Below, in pieces: positions 26,501 to 38,929 of a stretch of DNA of 64,000 nt. The first letter of the stretch is position 1, and the number at the start of each line of letters is the position of its first letter. Source of the DNA: JASLZO01 sp965247995 (lineage in GTDB: Bacteria; Chloroflexota; Dehalococcoidia; UBA6926); assembly GCA_965247995.1 (NCBI GenBank), contig OZ252041.1:1302001-1366000 (forward strand), written 5' to 3'. The notes beneath the pieces are model-generated. The model saw only the letters and a program-made list of their open reading frames with translations. It was not told the DNA's origin and did not search any database. Position numbers and translations under genes: made by a program.

Positions 26501-27335
26501 CCTGGGCTTCCGCGTCGTCACGCCAGTGTTCGACGGCGCCGACCCGGAAGCGATCGAGGATGCGCTTGGGCGTGCATGGATCGCTCATCAGTCCAATGCC
26601 GTGGTCGTGCCCGCGGAGGGCGAGGATCCGGAGTTTCACCTGGAAGTCGCGGAGGCCTGGCTGAAGTCGCAAGGCGTTGACCCCGGTCCCGTTTTCGACG
26701 ACGGGGCGACCGGGATGGCCAAGGAGGTTTGTCTTCGCCTTTGGCTCGAGAGCCGGAGCGTGTCAACGAAACACATGGATGGAGAGACGGTGATCGCGAA
26801 ATCGGAGGAGCACTACCGGACGACCGGGGAACATCCACCGATCTTCGGAAAGGTCATTCTGCGTGACGGCCGCACCGGCGAGCCGTTTGCGCAACCGATC
26901 ACCGTGGGTCACATCTACATGCTGAAGCTGATCCACCTCGTGGAGGACAAGATCCATGCGCGCTCGACCGGCCCGTACTCGTTGATTACCCAACAACCGC
27001 TGGGTGGGAAGGCACAGTTCGGAGGTCAGCGATTCGGCGAGATGGAGGTCTGGGCGCTTGAGGCGTACAGCGCTGCGTACAACCTCCAAGAGATGCTGAC
27101 GATCAAGTCCGACGACGTGCAGGGCCGACAGCAGACGTACGAGTCGATAGTCAAGGGCGAGGATGTGATCGAGCCGGGAATCCCGGAATCGTTCCACGTC
27201 CTGCAGAAGGAGCTTCAGAGCCTTGGACTGGCGGTGGAATTGCTGCAGGGCGACGAGGTCCCGGCCCTGGAGTTGTCACTCCATGGGGCGTTACGTGTTG
27301 AAGACCTAGGCGAAGGTGAAGGGGAGGAACAATAG
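23580..27335 (+). CDS. rpoB: DNA-directed RNA polymerase beta subunit
   Basis: Catalytic beta subunit of RNA polymerase, 1251 residues. Conserved regions include [13 protein letters not shown] at the N-terminus, the rifampicin region around [20 protein letters not shown] and [17 protein letters not shown], the [16 protein letters not shown] segment, [17 protein letters not shown] near the active site, and a C-terminal [20 protein letters not shown]. Serine 5' of the PGGL cluster region is unremarkable, with no obvious resistance substitution. GTG 23580 follows GGAGGGGAG at about ten bases. Leader control by a terminator-like hairpin is possible (23501-23546). rpoC follows immediately. Confidence 0.98.
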   Translation: [1251 protein letters not shown]

Positions 27336-31889
<4,554 letters not shown>

Positions 31890-31910
31890 CGACACTTCTC
31901 GCGGGACACC

Positions 31911-31940
31911 AAAACGGCGCCTCGATCGAGGCGCCGTTTT
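31911..31940 (+). terminator. Intrinsic terminator after rpoC
   Basis: A perfect 30-base palindrome (AAAACGGCGCCTCGA followed by its reverse complement) ends in TTTT and then CTGTTTGCTTT. It lies 21 bases after the rpoC stop and closes the rpoBC operon; symmetry means it could also act in the other direction. Confidence 0.9.
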
Positions 31941-31949
31941 CTGTTTGCT

Positions 31950-31979
31950 TTGACCCGCCACGACACCCGCTCATATGCT
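31950..31979 (+). promoter_or_regulatory. Promoter for a probably leaderless DUF1461 gene
   Basis: TTGACC (31950-31955) and TATGCT (31974-31979), 18 bases apart. The ATG at 31986 begins seven bases after the -10 element, where transcription would start, so the message is predicted to be leaderless. No Shine-Dalgarno sequence precedes this ATG, which agrees. Confidence 0.5.
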
Positions 31980-31985
31980 GACGTC

Positions 31986-32780
31986 ATGACGCTAGGAAGA
32001 CGGTCAGTGAGTTGGCCCTTCATAGTGCTTCCGCTGGTCGGGGTGCTGGTATCACTGACGGTGCCTGTCGCGTTGGTCGGGACGAACGTGCGCCTCGCGT
32101 TCTCGAGCCTTCCTGTCTACACCTACGCCATCGACAACTTTGACGCCTCGGCGAAGACCGGAATCGCCCGCGAACAACTCGTGGAGGCGATGCAAGGACT
32201 GATTGACTACTTCGGATCGTCCGAGGAGTTGATCACCACGACCGTGGTAACCCTGGAAGGGGTTGAAGAGCCACTGTTCAACGAGCGTGAAGCGCTCCAC
32301 TTCCGCGATGTCAAGGACCTGCTGAATCGCGTGCACGTGGTGCAAACGGTTGCCGTTGCCATGCTCGCATCGGCGGCAATCGCAGCAGCGGTCGCCGGAC
32401 TCAGCGGGCGGACGAGCGCAGCGCTTGAGCTCATGCGAGGCATGCGCTTTGGAGCGTACGGGACGATCGGCGTTGTCATCGCGCTAGGGATATTCGCAGC
32501 GGTGGGGGCGTTCGACGCGTTGTTCGTCGCTTTCCACCAGCTGTCTTTCGACAACGACCTTTGGCGTGGCCAGGTGACGGATCGGATGGTGCAGCTGTTT
32601 CCGTCGGCGTTCTTCTTCCAGGGATCCCTACTGATCGGACTCGGGGCAGTCCTCGAGGCGTCGTTGATTGTCGGCGTGACCACGGTCGCCATGAGGACGG
32701 TCATCAGACGTCACTTGGCGAAGGTGCGGCAGGCCCAAGCGGTCACGCAGGGCGAACACGAACCAGTCCAGAGCACTTAG
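31986..32780 (+). CDS. DUF1461-family integral membrane protein
   Basis: A 264-residue membrane protein with four predicted transmembrane segments: about 8-32 (WPFIVLPLVGVLVSLTVPVA), 118-138 (VQTVAVAMLASAAIAAAVAG), 153-176 (YGTIGVVIALGIFAAVGAFD) and 210-235 (GSLLIGLGAVLEASLIVGVT). Between the first two, NEREALHFRDVKDLLNRVH matches the conserved HFxDVKxL motif of DUF1461 (TIGR01906), found mainly in Gram-positive and Chloroflexota genomes. In some lactic bacteria, members make lyso-form lipoproteins (Lit); whether this one does cannot be told. ATG 31986 is preferred to an upstream in-frame ATG at 31950, which overlaps the promoter. It overlaps the convergent lipA end by four bases. Confidence 0.75.
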   Translation: MTLGRRSVSWPFIVLPLVGVLVSLTVPVALVGTNVRLAFSSLPVYTYAIDNFDASAKTGIAREQLVEAMQGLIDYFGSSEELITTTVVTLEGVEEPLFNEREALHFRDVKDLLNRVHVVQTVAVAMLASAAIAAAVAGLSGRTSAALELMRGMRFGAYGTIGVVIALGIFAAVGAFDALFVAFHQLSFDNDLWRGQVTDRMVQLFPSAFFFQGSLLIGLGAVLEASLIVGVTTVAMRTVIRRHLAKVRQAQAVTQGEHEPVQST

Positions 32781-33685
32781 GCCGGGAGTACCGCCTGCCT
32801 GCTCTGCTCCTCGGCGTGGTAGGAGCTGCGCACCAAAGGCCCGGATTCGACGTGCAAGAAGCGGCGCGCTAATGCTTCCTGCTTGAGCTCCCCGAACTCG
32901 TCCGGCGTGTAGTAGCGATCGAGCGGCTCATGCCGCTCGGACGGCCTCAAGTACTGACCGATGGTAAGGATGTCGCAACCCACATCGCGCAGGTCGTCCA
33001 TCGTCGAAAGGACCTCCAGGGTTGTTTCGCCGAGGCCAACCATCAACCCGGACTTCGTCTTCGCACCCTGGCGTTTCGCGCGTTCCAGCAACTCGAGCGA
33101 GAGCCAGTAACTGCCCTTTGGCCGTACGCGACGGAAGATTCGGGGGACCGATTCAATGTTGTGGTTCAGAATCTCGGGACCCGCAGCAAGCACGGTCTGG
33201 AGGGCTCGCCAATCCCCGCCGAAATCTGGGATCAGCACCTCAACACGTGTGCGGGGCGACGTTCGCCGAACGGCGCGGACAGTCGCGGCGAACACCTCCG
33301 ACCCGCCGTCAGCCAGATCGTCCCGATCCACGGAGGTAATCACAGCGTGCTCGAGTTGCATTTGTGCGACCGCCCTGGCCACTCGCAGCGGCTCCCACGC
33401 GTCCACGACCCCGGCCGGATCACCGGTCTTGACGGCGCAGTAACGGCAAGCGCGCGTGCACGTATCGCCCAGGATCATGAAGGTCGACGTCCCGCGGCTC
33501 CAACACTCGCCGATGTTTGGGCAGCGCGCTTCCTCACAGACCGTATTCAGGCGCTCCGCTTTCAGCAGCGCCTTCAAACGCCGATACCCGTCGCTGCTTC
33601 CGGGCGCGGGAACCTTGAACCACTCGGGCAAGCGCCGTCCGACTGGTCGCTCTGAATACGGTGGGGATTGGTTGGAGATAGCCAT
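32777..33685 (-). CDS. lipA: Lipoyl synthase
   Basis: Radical-SAM enzyme inserting two sulfurs into octanoyl groups on lipoyl domains; 302 residues. The auxiliary cluster cysteines are in NTVCEEARCPNIGECWSRG and the radical-SAM CxxxCxxC in GDTCTRACRYCAVKTG. MILGDTCTRAC, LNHNIESVPRIFRRVRP, GLMVGLGET and a C-terminal HVESGPLVRSSYHAEE are all family-typical. It would supply the lipoate for the E2 protein encoded at 15.0-16.3 kb. There is no lipB or lplA beside it. The start ATG has no clear Shine-Dalgarno sequence. Confidence 0.97.
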   Translation of the reverse strand: MAISNQSPPYSERPVGRRLPEWFKVPAPGSSDGYRRLKALLKAERLNTVCEEARCPNIGECWSRGTSTFMILGDTCTRACRYCAVKTGDPAGVVDAWEPLRVARAVAQMQLEHAVITSVDRDDLADGGSEVFAATVRAVRRTSPRTRVEVLIPDFGGDWRALQTVLAAGPEILNHNIESVPRIFRRVRPKGSYWLSLELLERAKRQGAKTKSGLMVGLGETTLEVLSTMDDLRDVGCDILTIGQYLRPSERHEPLDRYYTPDEFGELKQEALARRFLHVESGPLVRSSYHAEEQSRQAVLPA

Positions 33686-33815
33686 GAGGAGCAGTTATCG
33701 GATGGCGTCAGCCTACCACCCATGGATTCGGAGTCCCGAACGGGAACGGCGCGCACCTTTCGTACAATAAGGCGTTCGGTGAAGTCCAACTGACCGAATT
33801 GGGAGCCAGCATCCT

Positions 33816-34520
33816 GTGCCCATTGTCCTCGTTTCGACTCGAGATGTAGCGGCGCTACGAGATGTGACAGACGGTTTGGACTTAACCGGGACGCCATGGC
33901 GCCTCGAACAAACGACAGAACCGCGCGCCACCTTCCGTGACCCCTCCGGCCCACCGGAGATGGTGGTCTTGGATCTGTCGGGCCCGCTAGGGCGTCGGGA
34001 GGCCGTGCGAGCGTTCTTGGTCGAAGCGAGACAGGACCCAGTCGTCCCGCTACTCGCGTTGGTCCCACGCTCAGCGCTCACGTTGCTCGATTCGCATGTA
34101 GAGGTCGACGACTTCGCGGTGCTGCCGGTCGAAGCGGAAGAGCTGAGAGCGCGACTGAAACTCCTCGAAGCACGACGAAACCGAGAACACCGTACCTCGG
34201 AAGAAAACACGGGTCAGATCCAACTCGGTGACCTCCGGATAGATACCGTGAGGTACGAAGTGTGGGTCGACCAACGGCTGGTCACCTTGACGTTCAAGGA
34301 GTACGAGCTCTTGCGGCTCCTTGCGTCCGCGCCCGGCCGCGTGTTCACGCGGGAGGTTCTGCTCGACCGTGTGTGGGGATACGACTACTTTGGCGGAACG
34401 CGAACAGTAGATGTCCATATCCGACGCCTCCGCAGCAAACTGGAAGACCCATCGCACACCTTCGTCGAAACGGTTCGGAACGTGGGATATCGGCTGCGGG
34501 AGGACCCCTCGACGCGGTAG
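33816..34520 (+). CDS. Orphan OmpR/PhoB-type regulator (GlnR-like)
   Basis: A 234-residue transcription factor with a degenerate receiver domain (about 1-115) and a C-terminal winged helix (about 130-230: LTFKEYELLRLLASAPGRVF, DRVWGYDYFGGTRTVDVHI, RRLRSKLEDP). The receiver lacks the acidic pair after the first strand (PIVLVSTRD) and the usual Thr/Lys switch residues, though an Asp is kept in MVVLDLSG, so phosphorylation is doubtful. No histidine kinase is nearby. Orphan atypical regulators of this type beside glnA are GlnR in actinobacteria. The position 150 bp upstream of glnA, with an inverted repeat between, supports control of nitrogen assimilation. A TACAAT at 33763-33768 is a likely -10 element; the start is GTG 33816. 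Confidence 0.85.
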   Translation: MPIVLVSTRDVAALRDVTDGLDLTGTPWRLEQTTEPRATFRDPSGPPEMVVLDLSGPLGRREAVRAFLVEARQDPVVPLLALVPRSALTLLDSHVEVDDFAVLPVEAEELRARLKLLEARRNREHRTSEENTGQIQLGDLRIDTVRYEVWVDQRLVTLTFKEYELLRLLASAPGRVFTREVLLDRVWGYDYFGGTRTVDVHIRRLRSKLEDPSHTFVETVRNVGYRLREDPSTR

Positions 34521-34565
34521 GAGCCCGCGGATGCTACAGCCCTGCGATCTCCGTGCGAGGTCGTT

Positions 34566-34595
34566 GTTACACAATCGTAACGTTCGCGTACTACG
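34566..34595 (+). promoter_or_regulatory. GlnR-box-like inverted repeat and promoter of glnA
   Basis: GTTAC (34566-34570), six bases, GTAAC (34577-34581) form an inverted repeat very like the actinobacterial GlnR a/b half sites (gTnAC-n6-GaAAC). It overlaps a possible promoter: TTACAC (34568-34573) and TACTAC (34590-34595), spacer 16. The site sits about 90 bases upstream of the glnA start and just downstream of the regulator gene, as expected for an operator. Confidence 0.5.
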
Positions 34596-34673
34596 CTCAG
34601 TGCTGCCCGCCGAGGGGGCGGGCACACCGAGTCGATTGAAGGTTCCAGTGCATGGAAAGGGAGGTAGGAAAGA

Positions 34674-36131
34674 ATGGTCGAATCCGGCGAAACTCAGCCA
34701 ATCCTCGGTACGTTGACGACCGGAGCTGAGGTTCAGGAGTACCTGCGACAGAATCAGGTCGAAATCGTCGACCTCCGATTCGTGGACTTGTTGGGCACGG
34801 TCCAACACTTCTCGATCCCGTCGGCTGAGCTGAGTGATGCGATGTTCGATTGGGGGACCGGGTTCGACGGTTCGAGCATCCGCGGATTCCAAACGATCGA
34901 CGAGAGCGACATGCTCATCGTCCCCGATCCGCGATCCGCGTACATGGACCCGACGCTCATGCATAAGACGATGGCCATCATGTGCGACATCCGCGACCCG
35001 ATGACTGGGGAGTGGTACAGCCGGGATTCCCGGTACGTGGCCCGGAAAGCGGAGGAGTACCTGCGGAGCACCGGCATCGCGGACACCTCCTATTGGGGGC
35101 CGGAGATCGAGTTTTTCCTTTTCGACAGCGCGCGGTTCGATTACACCGCGAATTCTGGATACCACTTCATCGACTCTGAGGAGGGGATCTGGAACTCAGG
35201 GAAGAAAGGACCGAATCTGGCGTATCGGCCCAGGCACAAGGAGGGGTACTTCCCGCTGCCACCGGTGGACTCGCAACAGGACATCCGGTCGCAAATCATC
35301 CTGGCGATGATGGGTGCCGGGTTGCACATTGACAAACACCACCACGAAGTCGCCACGGCGGGGCAGGGCGAGATTGGGCTGCATTACAACACGCTCGTTG
35401 CACAAGCGGACGCGGTACAGATCTACAAGTACCTCCTCCGCCAGGTTGCCCATGAGAACGGGAAGGTCGCGACGTTCATGCCCAAACCGTTGTTCAATGA
35501 CAACGGAACGGGGATGCATACGCACCAATCGCTGTGGAAGGATGGGTCCACCCTGTTCTACGACGAGAATGGGTATGCCGAAGCCAGTGAGATGATGCTG
35601 TACTACATCGGTGGTCTACTGCGCCACGCGCCGGCCATCCTTGGTTTCGCTGCCCCTACCACGAACTCATACAAGCGGCTTGTACCCGGATTCGAGGCGC
35701 CAACCAACCTGGCCTATTCGCGCAGGAACCGGAGCGCAGCGGCGCGCATTCCGATGTATGAGCGGGGTCAGCCCGAGACGAAGCGCATTGAATTCCGGTG
35801 CCCTGACCCGACTGCGAACGCGTACCTGGCATTCTCCGCGATGCTGATGGCGGGACTGGATGGGATTCAGAACCGGATCCACCCAGGTGATCCGTCGGAC
35901 ACAGACATTTACGACCTGTCTCCGGAAGAGGCGGCGAACATACCACAGGTTCCGGGGAGCCTCGATGCCGCACTCGATGCGCTCGAGGCGGACCACGAAT
36001 TCCTGCTCAAGGGCGATGTCTTCACAGAGGACGTGATCCACACCTGGTTGGACTTCAAACGCGAGCGAGACGTAGACGGCATGCGCATTCGCCCGCATCC
36101 GTACGAGTACTTCTTGTACTTCGACCAGTAG
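34674..36131 (+). CDS. glnA: Glutamine synthetase, type I
   Basis: ATP-dependent ligase making glutamine from glutamate and ammonia; 485 residues, dodecameric GS-I. Conserved blocks: WGTGFDGSSIRGF, WGPEIEFFLFD, GEIGLHYNTLVAQAD, the FNDNGTGMHTHQSLWKDG active-site region, VPGFEAPTNLAYSRRNRSAA, and IEFRCPDPTANAYLAFSAM. A tyrosine sits in DIYDLSPEEAANIPQVPGSL, the place of the adenylylation site in GS-I beta enzymes, so covalent control is possible. ATG 34674 follows GGGAGG. The GlnR-like operator upstream and the terminator downstream make it a single-gene unit. Confidence 0.98.
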   Translation: MVESGETQPILGTLTTGAEVQEYLRQNQVEIVDLRFVDLLGTVQHFSIPSAELSDAMFDWGTGFDGSSIRGFQTIDESDMLIVPDPRSAYMDPTLMHKTMAIMCDIRDPMTGEWYSRDSRYVARKAEEYLRSTGIADTSYWGPEIEFFLFDSARFDYTANSGYHFIDSEEGIWNSGKKGPNLAYRPRHKEGYFPLPPVDSQQDIRSQIILAMMGAGLHIDKHHHEVATAGQGEIGLHYNTLVAQADAVQIYKYLLRQVAHENGKVATFMPKPLFNDNGTGMHTHQSLWKDGSTLFYDENGYAEASEMMLYYIGGLLRHAPAILGFAAPTTNSYKRLVPGFEAPTNLAYSRRNRSAAARIPMYERGQPETKRIEFRCPDPTANAYLAFSAMLMAGLDGIQNRIHPGDPSDTDIYDLSPEEAANIPQVPGSLDAALDALEADHEFLLKGDVFTEDVIHTWLDFKRERDVDGMRIRPHPYEYFLYFDQ

Positions 36132-36150
36132 AACTCCGAACCGAATCAAG

Positions 36151-36181
36151 AGAGAGGGCGCCATGAATCGGCGCCCTCTCT
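36151..36181 (+). terminator. Intrinsic terminator after glnA
   Basis: AGAGAGGGCGCC (36151-36162) pairs perfectly with GGCGCCCTCTCT (36170-36181) across a seven-base loop and is followed by CTTTCC. It lies 19 bases after the glnA stop. Confidence 0.85.
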
Positions 36182-36265
36182 CTTTCCTGAAGCGGTTGCG
36201 CAGCTGTCCGGGCGCCGGTGGTAGGCTTGCGCGCAGTTACGTGATGCTTGTGTGCTGCACCGCCA

Positions 36266-37009
36266 ATGCGGAGTAATCCGCCAGCGGCCTCCGATGCGGG
36301 AGACCGGGTCCTAGCGATCGTCGTCGGAGCGGGGGCCGGTCAACGCATGGGCGGGCAACCGAAGGCCTTGATCGAGGTGCTCGGCCAGCCGCTTGTGTCG
36401 TACTCGCTGAGCGCGCTGGATGGTTGGGACGAGGTCGGCCGTATCGTGGTCGTGCTCCCAGCGAATTGCGTGTCGGATGGACGGCGGTTGGTGGAATCTG
36501 TGGTGCAGTCTAAGCCGGTGATCGTTTGCGCCGGCGGCGCGACTAGACGGGCGTCCGTCCGTGCGGGGCTCGACGCAACGGCCCGTGACGAACCGTGGAC
36601 ATTGGTGCACGACGCGGCAAGGCCGAACCTCACGCAAGGCCTACTGTCCCGAGGAATCGCAGCAGCGCGCGCGACGGGTGCGGCGACCGCCGCGATACCC
36701 TCCCAGGACACCGTGAAGGAGGTCGGACCAGGAGGAGCCGTTGTGCGGACTTTGGACCGCGCGGCGCTCTACCAGACGCAGACACCTCAGATCTTCGCCA
36801 CAAGCGCGTTGGTGCGCGCTCACGACGAGGCGCCGGCGGGCGTGGCGCTCGATGACTCGTCGCTCCTAGAGGCGATCGGGTTCCCGGTCCACGTGTTCGA
36901 AGGCGATCCGCAGAACATGAAGGTGACGACGCAATCTGACCTGCCGGTTGTGGAAGCAATCCTGCGGGCACGCAAGCGCGACCCGAGTCCCGTGACCGAG
37001 CGAACGTGA
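36266..37009 (+). CDS. ispD: 2-C-methyl-D-erythritol 4-phosphate cytidylyltransferase
   Basis: Third step of the MEP isoprenoid pathway, making CDP-methylerythritol; 247 residues. The nucleotide-binding start VLAIVVGAGAGQRMGGQPKA is slightly unusual (VVGAG where AAGxG is common). VHDAARPNLTQGLL, PSQDTVKEV, RAALYQTQTPQIF and LDDSSLLEAIG are family motifs. ATG 36266 is preferred over TTG 36248; neither has a good Shine-Dalgarno sequence. Its stop overlaps the GTG start of ispF (GTGA). Confidence 0.95.
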   Translation: MRSNPPAASDAGDRVLAIVVGAGAGQRMGGQPKALIEVLGQPLVSYSLSALDGWDEVGRIVVVLPANCVSDGRRLVESVVQSKPVIVCAGGATRRASVRAGLDATARDEPWTLVHDAARPNLTQGLLSRGIAAARATGAATAAIPSQDTVKEVGPGGAVVRTLDRAALYQTQTPQIFATSALVRAHDEAPAGVALDDSSLLEAIGFPVHVFEGDPQNMKVTTQSDLPVVEAILRARKRDPSPVTERT

Positions 37010-37488
37010 CCGGACCTCGAATCGGTGTGGGGTTCGACAGCCACCGGCTTGTCCCGGACCGCCCGTTAATCCTAGGGGGCGTGCCGATTGAGCATCCGCT
37101 AGGCCTTCTCGGCCACTCGGATGGCGACGTGCTGACCCACGCGGTGATCGACGCTATGCTGGGCGCGGCGGGACTCGGCGACATTGGACAGCACTTCCCC
37201 GACGACGACGCAGCCTATGAAAATGCGGACAGCGTTCGGTTGCTCATCCAGGCGCACGGCGCAGTGAACGAGCGACGTTTGCGGCTGGGAAACGTCGATG
37301 CTACGATCCTTGCGGGTGCGCCACGACTGGACCCCTTCCGTGACGCAATCCGTAAGAACCTCTCGGCTGCGCTAGATTCCGAACCTGATCGGGTGAACGT
37401 AAAGTTCAAAACGCCGGAAGGGTTGGGTTTTCTGGAGTCCACGGGGTTCATGGCTGCTCACGTTGTCGTTCTATTGGAACCTGCCTAG
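37006..37488 (+). CDS. ispF: 2-C-methyl-D-erythritol 2,4-cyclodiphosphate synthase
   Basis: Fifth step of the MEP pathway, cyclising CDP-ME 2-phosphate; 160 residues, a trimeric zinc enzyme. Metal ligands appear in GFDSHRL (Asp, His) and LGHSDGDVLTHAV (His); FPDDDAAYENADS and NVKFKTPEGLGFLESTGFMA are characteristic. GTG start overlaps the ispD stop by four bases, so the two are coupled, a frequent arrangement (fused as IspDF in some bacteria). Confidence 0.97.
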   Translation: MTGPRIGVGFDSHRLVPDRPLILGGVPIEHPLGLLGHSDGDVLTHAVIDAMLGAAGLGDIGQHFPDDDAAYENADSVRLLIQAHGAVNERRLRLGNVDATILAGAPRLDPFRDAIRKNLSAALDSEPDRVNVKFKTPEGLGFLESTGFMAAHVVVLLEPA

Positions 37489-37494
37489 CACTGA

Positions 37495-38865
37495 ATGTTG
37501 CGCGTCTTGAACACGCTCTCGGGCCTCAAAGAGGACTTTGAGCCCCACGACTCAAACCAGGTCCGCGTGTACGTCTGTGGAATCACTCCCTACGACGAAT
37601 CGCACGTTGGCCACGGAATGAGCTACGTCGTGTTCGACGTGATACGCCGGTACCTCGAGTACCGGGGATACGGCGTCAGATTGGTCCAGAACTTCACTGA
37701 CGTGGATGACAAGATCATCGAGCGGGCCCAAAGCCTGGGTGTGTCAGCGGATGCGCTGGCGAGCCGGTTCATTGATCGCTACTTCGAAGACATGGAGTTG
37801 CTCCGCGTCCGTCCGGCAGACGAGTATCCGCGTGCAACGCGCGAAGTCCCGAGCATCGTCACGATGATTCAAGGATTGATTGGAAAGGGCCACGCGTACC
37901 CATCGGGTGGTGACGTCTACTACCGAGTCCGGTCGCTCGCCGACTACGGAAAACTCTCACATCGATCGCTCGATGGAATGATCGCGGGCGCGCGGGTTGC
38001 GGTTACCGAAGCGAAGGAACATCCGCTTGATTTCACGCTCTGGAAGGGCGCCAAACCCGGAGAGCCGTCGTGGGAGAGCCCGTGGGGTCCGGGACGGCCC
38101 GGGTGGCACATCGAATGCTCGGCGATGTCACTGAATTACTTAGGGGAGGCCCTGGACATCCACGGCGGCGGCCAAGATCTGATCTTCCCACATCACGAGA
38201 ACGAGATCGCTCAGTCGGAGGCGTTCACCGGCGTCACGCCATTTGCGAAGTACTGGCTCCACAATGGTCTGCTGCGAATGGGTGACGAGAAGATGAGCAA
38301 ATCGACCGGAAACCTGGTCACGATTCGTGATGCGGTGTCTCGTTATGGCGCGGACGCGTTTCGTTTGTTCATTTTGATGTCCCACTACCGGAGCCCGCTG
38401 ACGTGGAGCGAGGAAGGGCTCGCACCAGCGGCGCGGGCAACGCAGCGGTTGGTGCGGGCAACAGCGCCCGAGGATACGGATGTGTCCGGATCGGGCGATG
38501 GTCTTGACCCAAAGACGTTCCGTTCTGAGTTCGAGTCTGCGATGGACGACGACTTCAACACGCCACAGGCGATCGCGGTGCTATTCGACCTTGCGCACGC
38601 GATCAACCGGTCGACGGGGTCCACGGGCCGCGCGAAAGAGGTGTTGCGAGAGTTGGGTGGAGTGTTGGGATTAGCGCTCAGTGCTGATGGAGCTGTTTCG
38701 CAGGAAGCCAGCCCGTTCATCGAGCTGCTGATCGAGATGCGCTCGGCCTTGCGCACTGAGCGGCAGTACGCGCTCGCTGACCAGATTCGGGATCGACTTA
38801 CCGCGTTGGGAGTCGCGTTGGAAGACACGGCAACCGGAACGGAATGGGAGTACCGGAGGCCGTGA
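37495..38865 (+). CDS. cysS: Cysteinyl-tRNA synthetase
   Basis: Class I synthetase charging tRNA-Cys; 456 residues. The zinc-binding, substrate-selecting cysteines are in YVCGITPYDESHVGHG (with the HIGH motif as HVGH) and IECSAMS, plus GGGQDLIFPHHENEIAQSEA. KMSKS occurs in DEKMSKSTGNLVTI. The C-terminal helical DALR-like domain carries EFESAMDDDFNTPQAIAVL. ATG 37495 is six bases after ispF, so it probably belongs to the ispD-ispF-cysS operon, a gene order seen in many bacteria. Confidence 0.97.
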   Translation: MLRVLNTLSGLKEDFEPHDSNQVRVYVCGITPYDESHVGHGMSYVVFDVIRRYLEYRGYGVRLVQNFTDVDDKIIERAQSLGVSADALASRFIDRYFEDMELLRVRPADEYPRATREVPSIVTMIQGLIGKGHAYPSGGDVYYRVRSLADYGKLSHRSLDGMIAGARVAVTEAKEHPLDFTLWKGAKPGEPSWESPWGPGRPGWHIECSAMSLNYLGEALDIHGGGQDLIFPHHENEIAQSEAFTGVTPFAKYWLHNGLLRMGDEKMSKSTGNLVTIRDAVSRYGADAFRLFILMSHYRSPLTWSEEGLAPAARATQRLVRATAPEDTDVSGSGDGLDPKTFRSEFESAMDDDFNTPQAIAVLFDLAHAINRSTGSTGRAKEVLRELGGVLGLALSADGAVSQEASPFIELLIEMRSALRTERQYALADQIRDRLTALGVALEDTATGTEWEYRRP

Positions 38866-38929
38866 CACGCAGAGAAGCAAGGGCCATGGCCGGTTCACTC
38901 TGCCGCTGCTGCTTGGAGACACGCCGCAG

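Noticed and set aside
25014..26672. Minus-strand open frame of 552 codons inside rpoB
   Set aside because: It lies antisense to highly conserved rpoB codons; long antisense frames are expected in GC-rich genes and the product resembles nothing.
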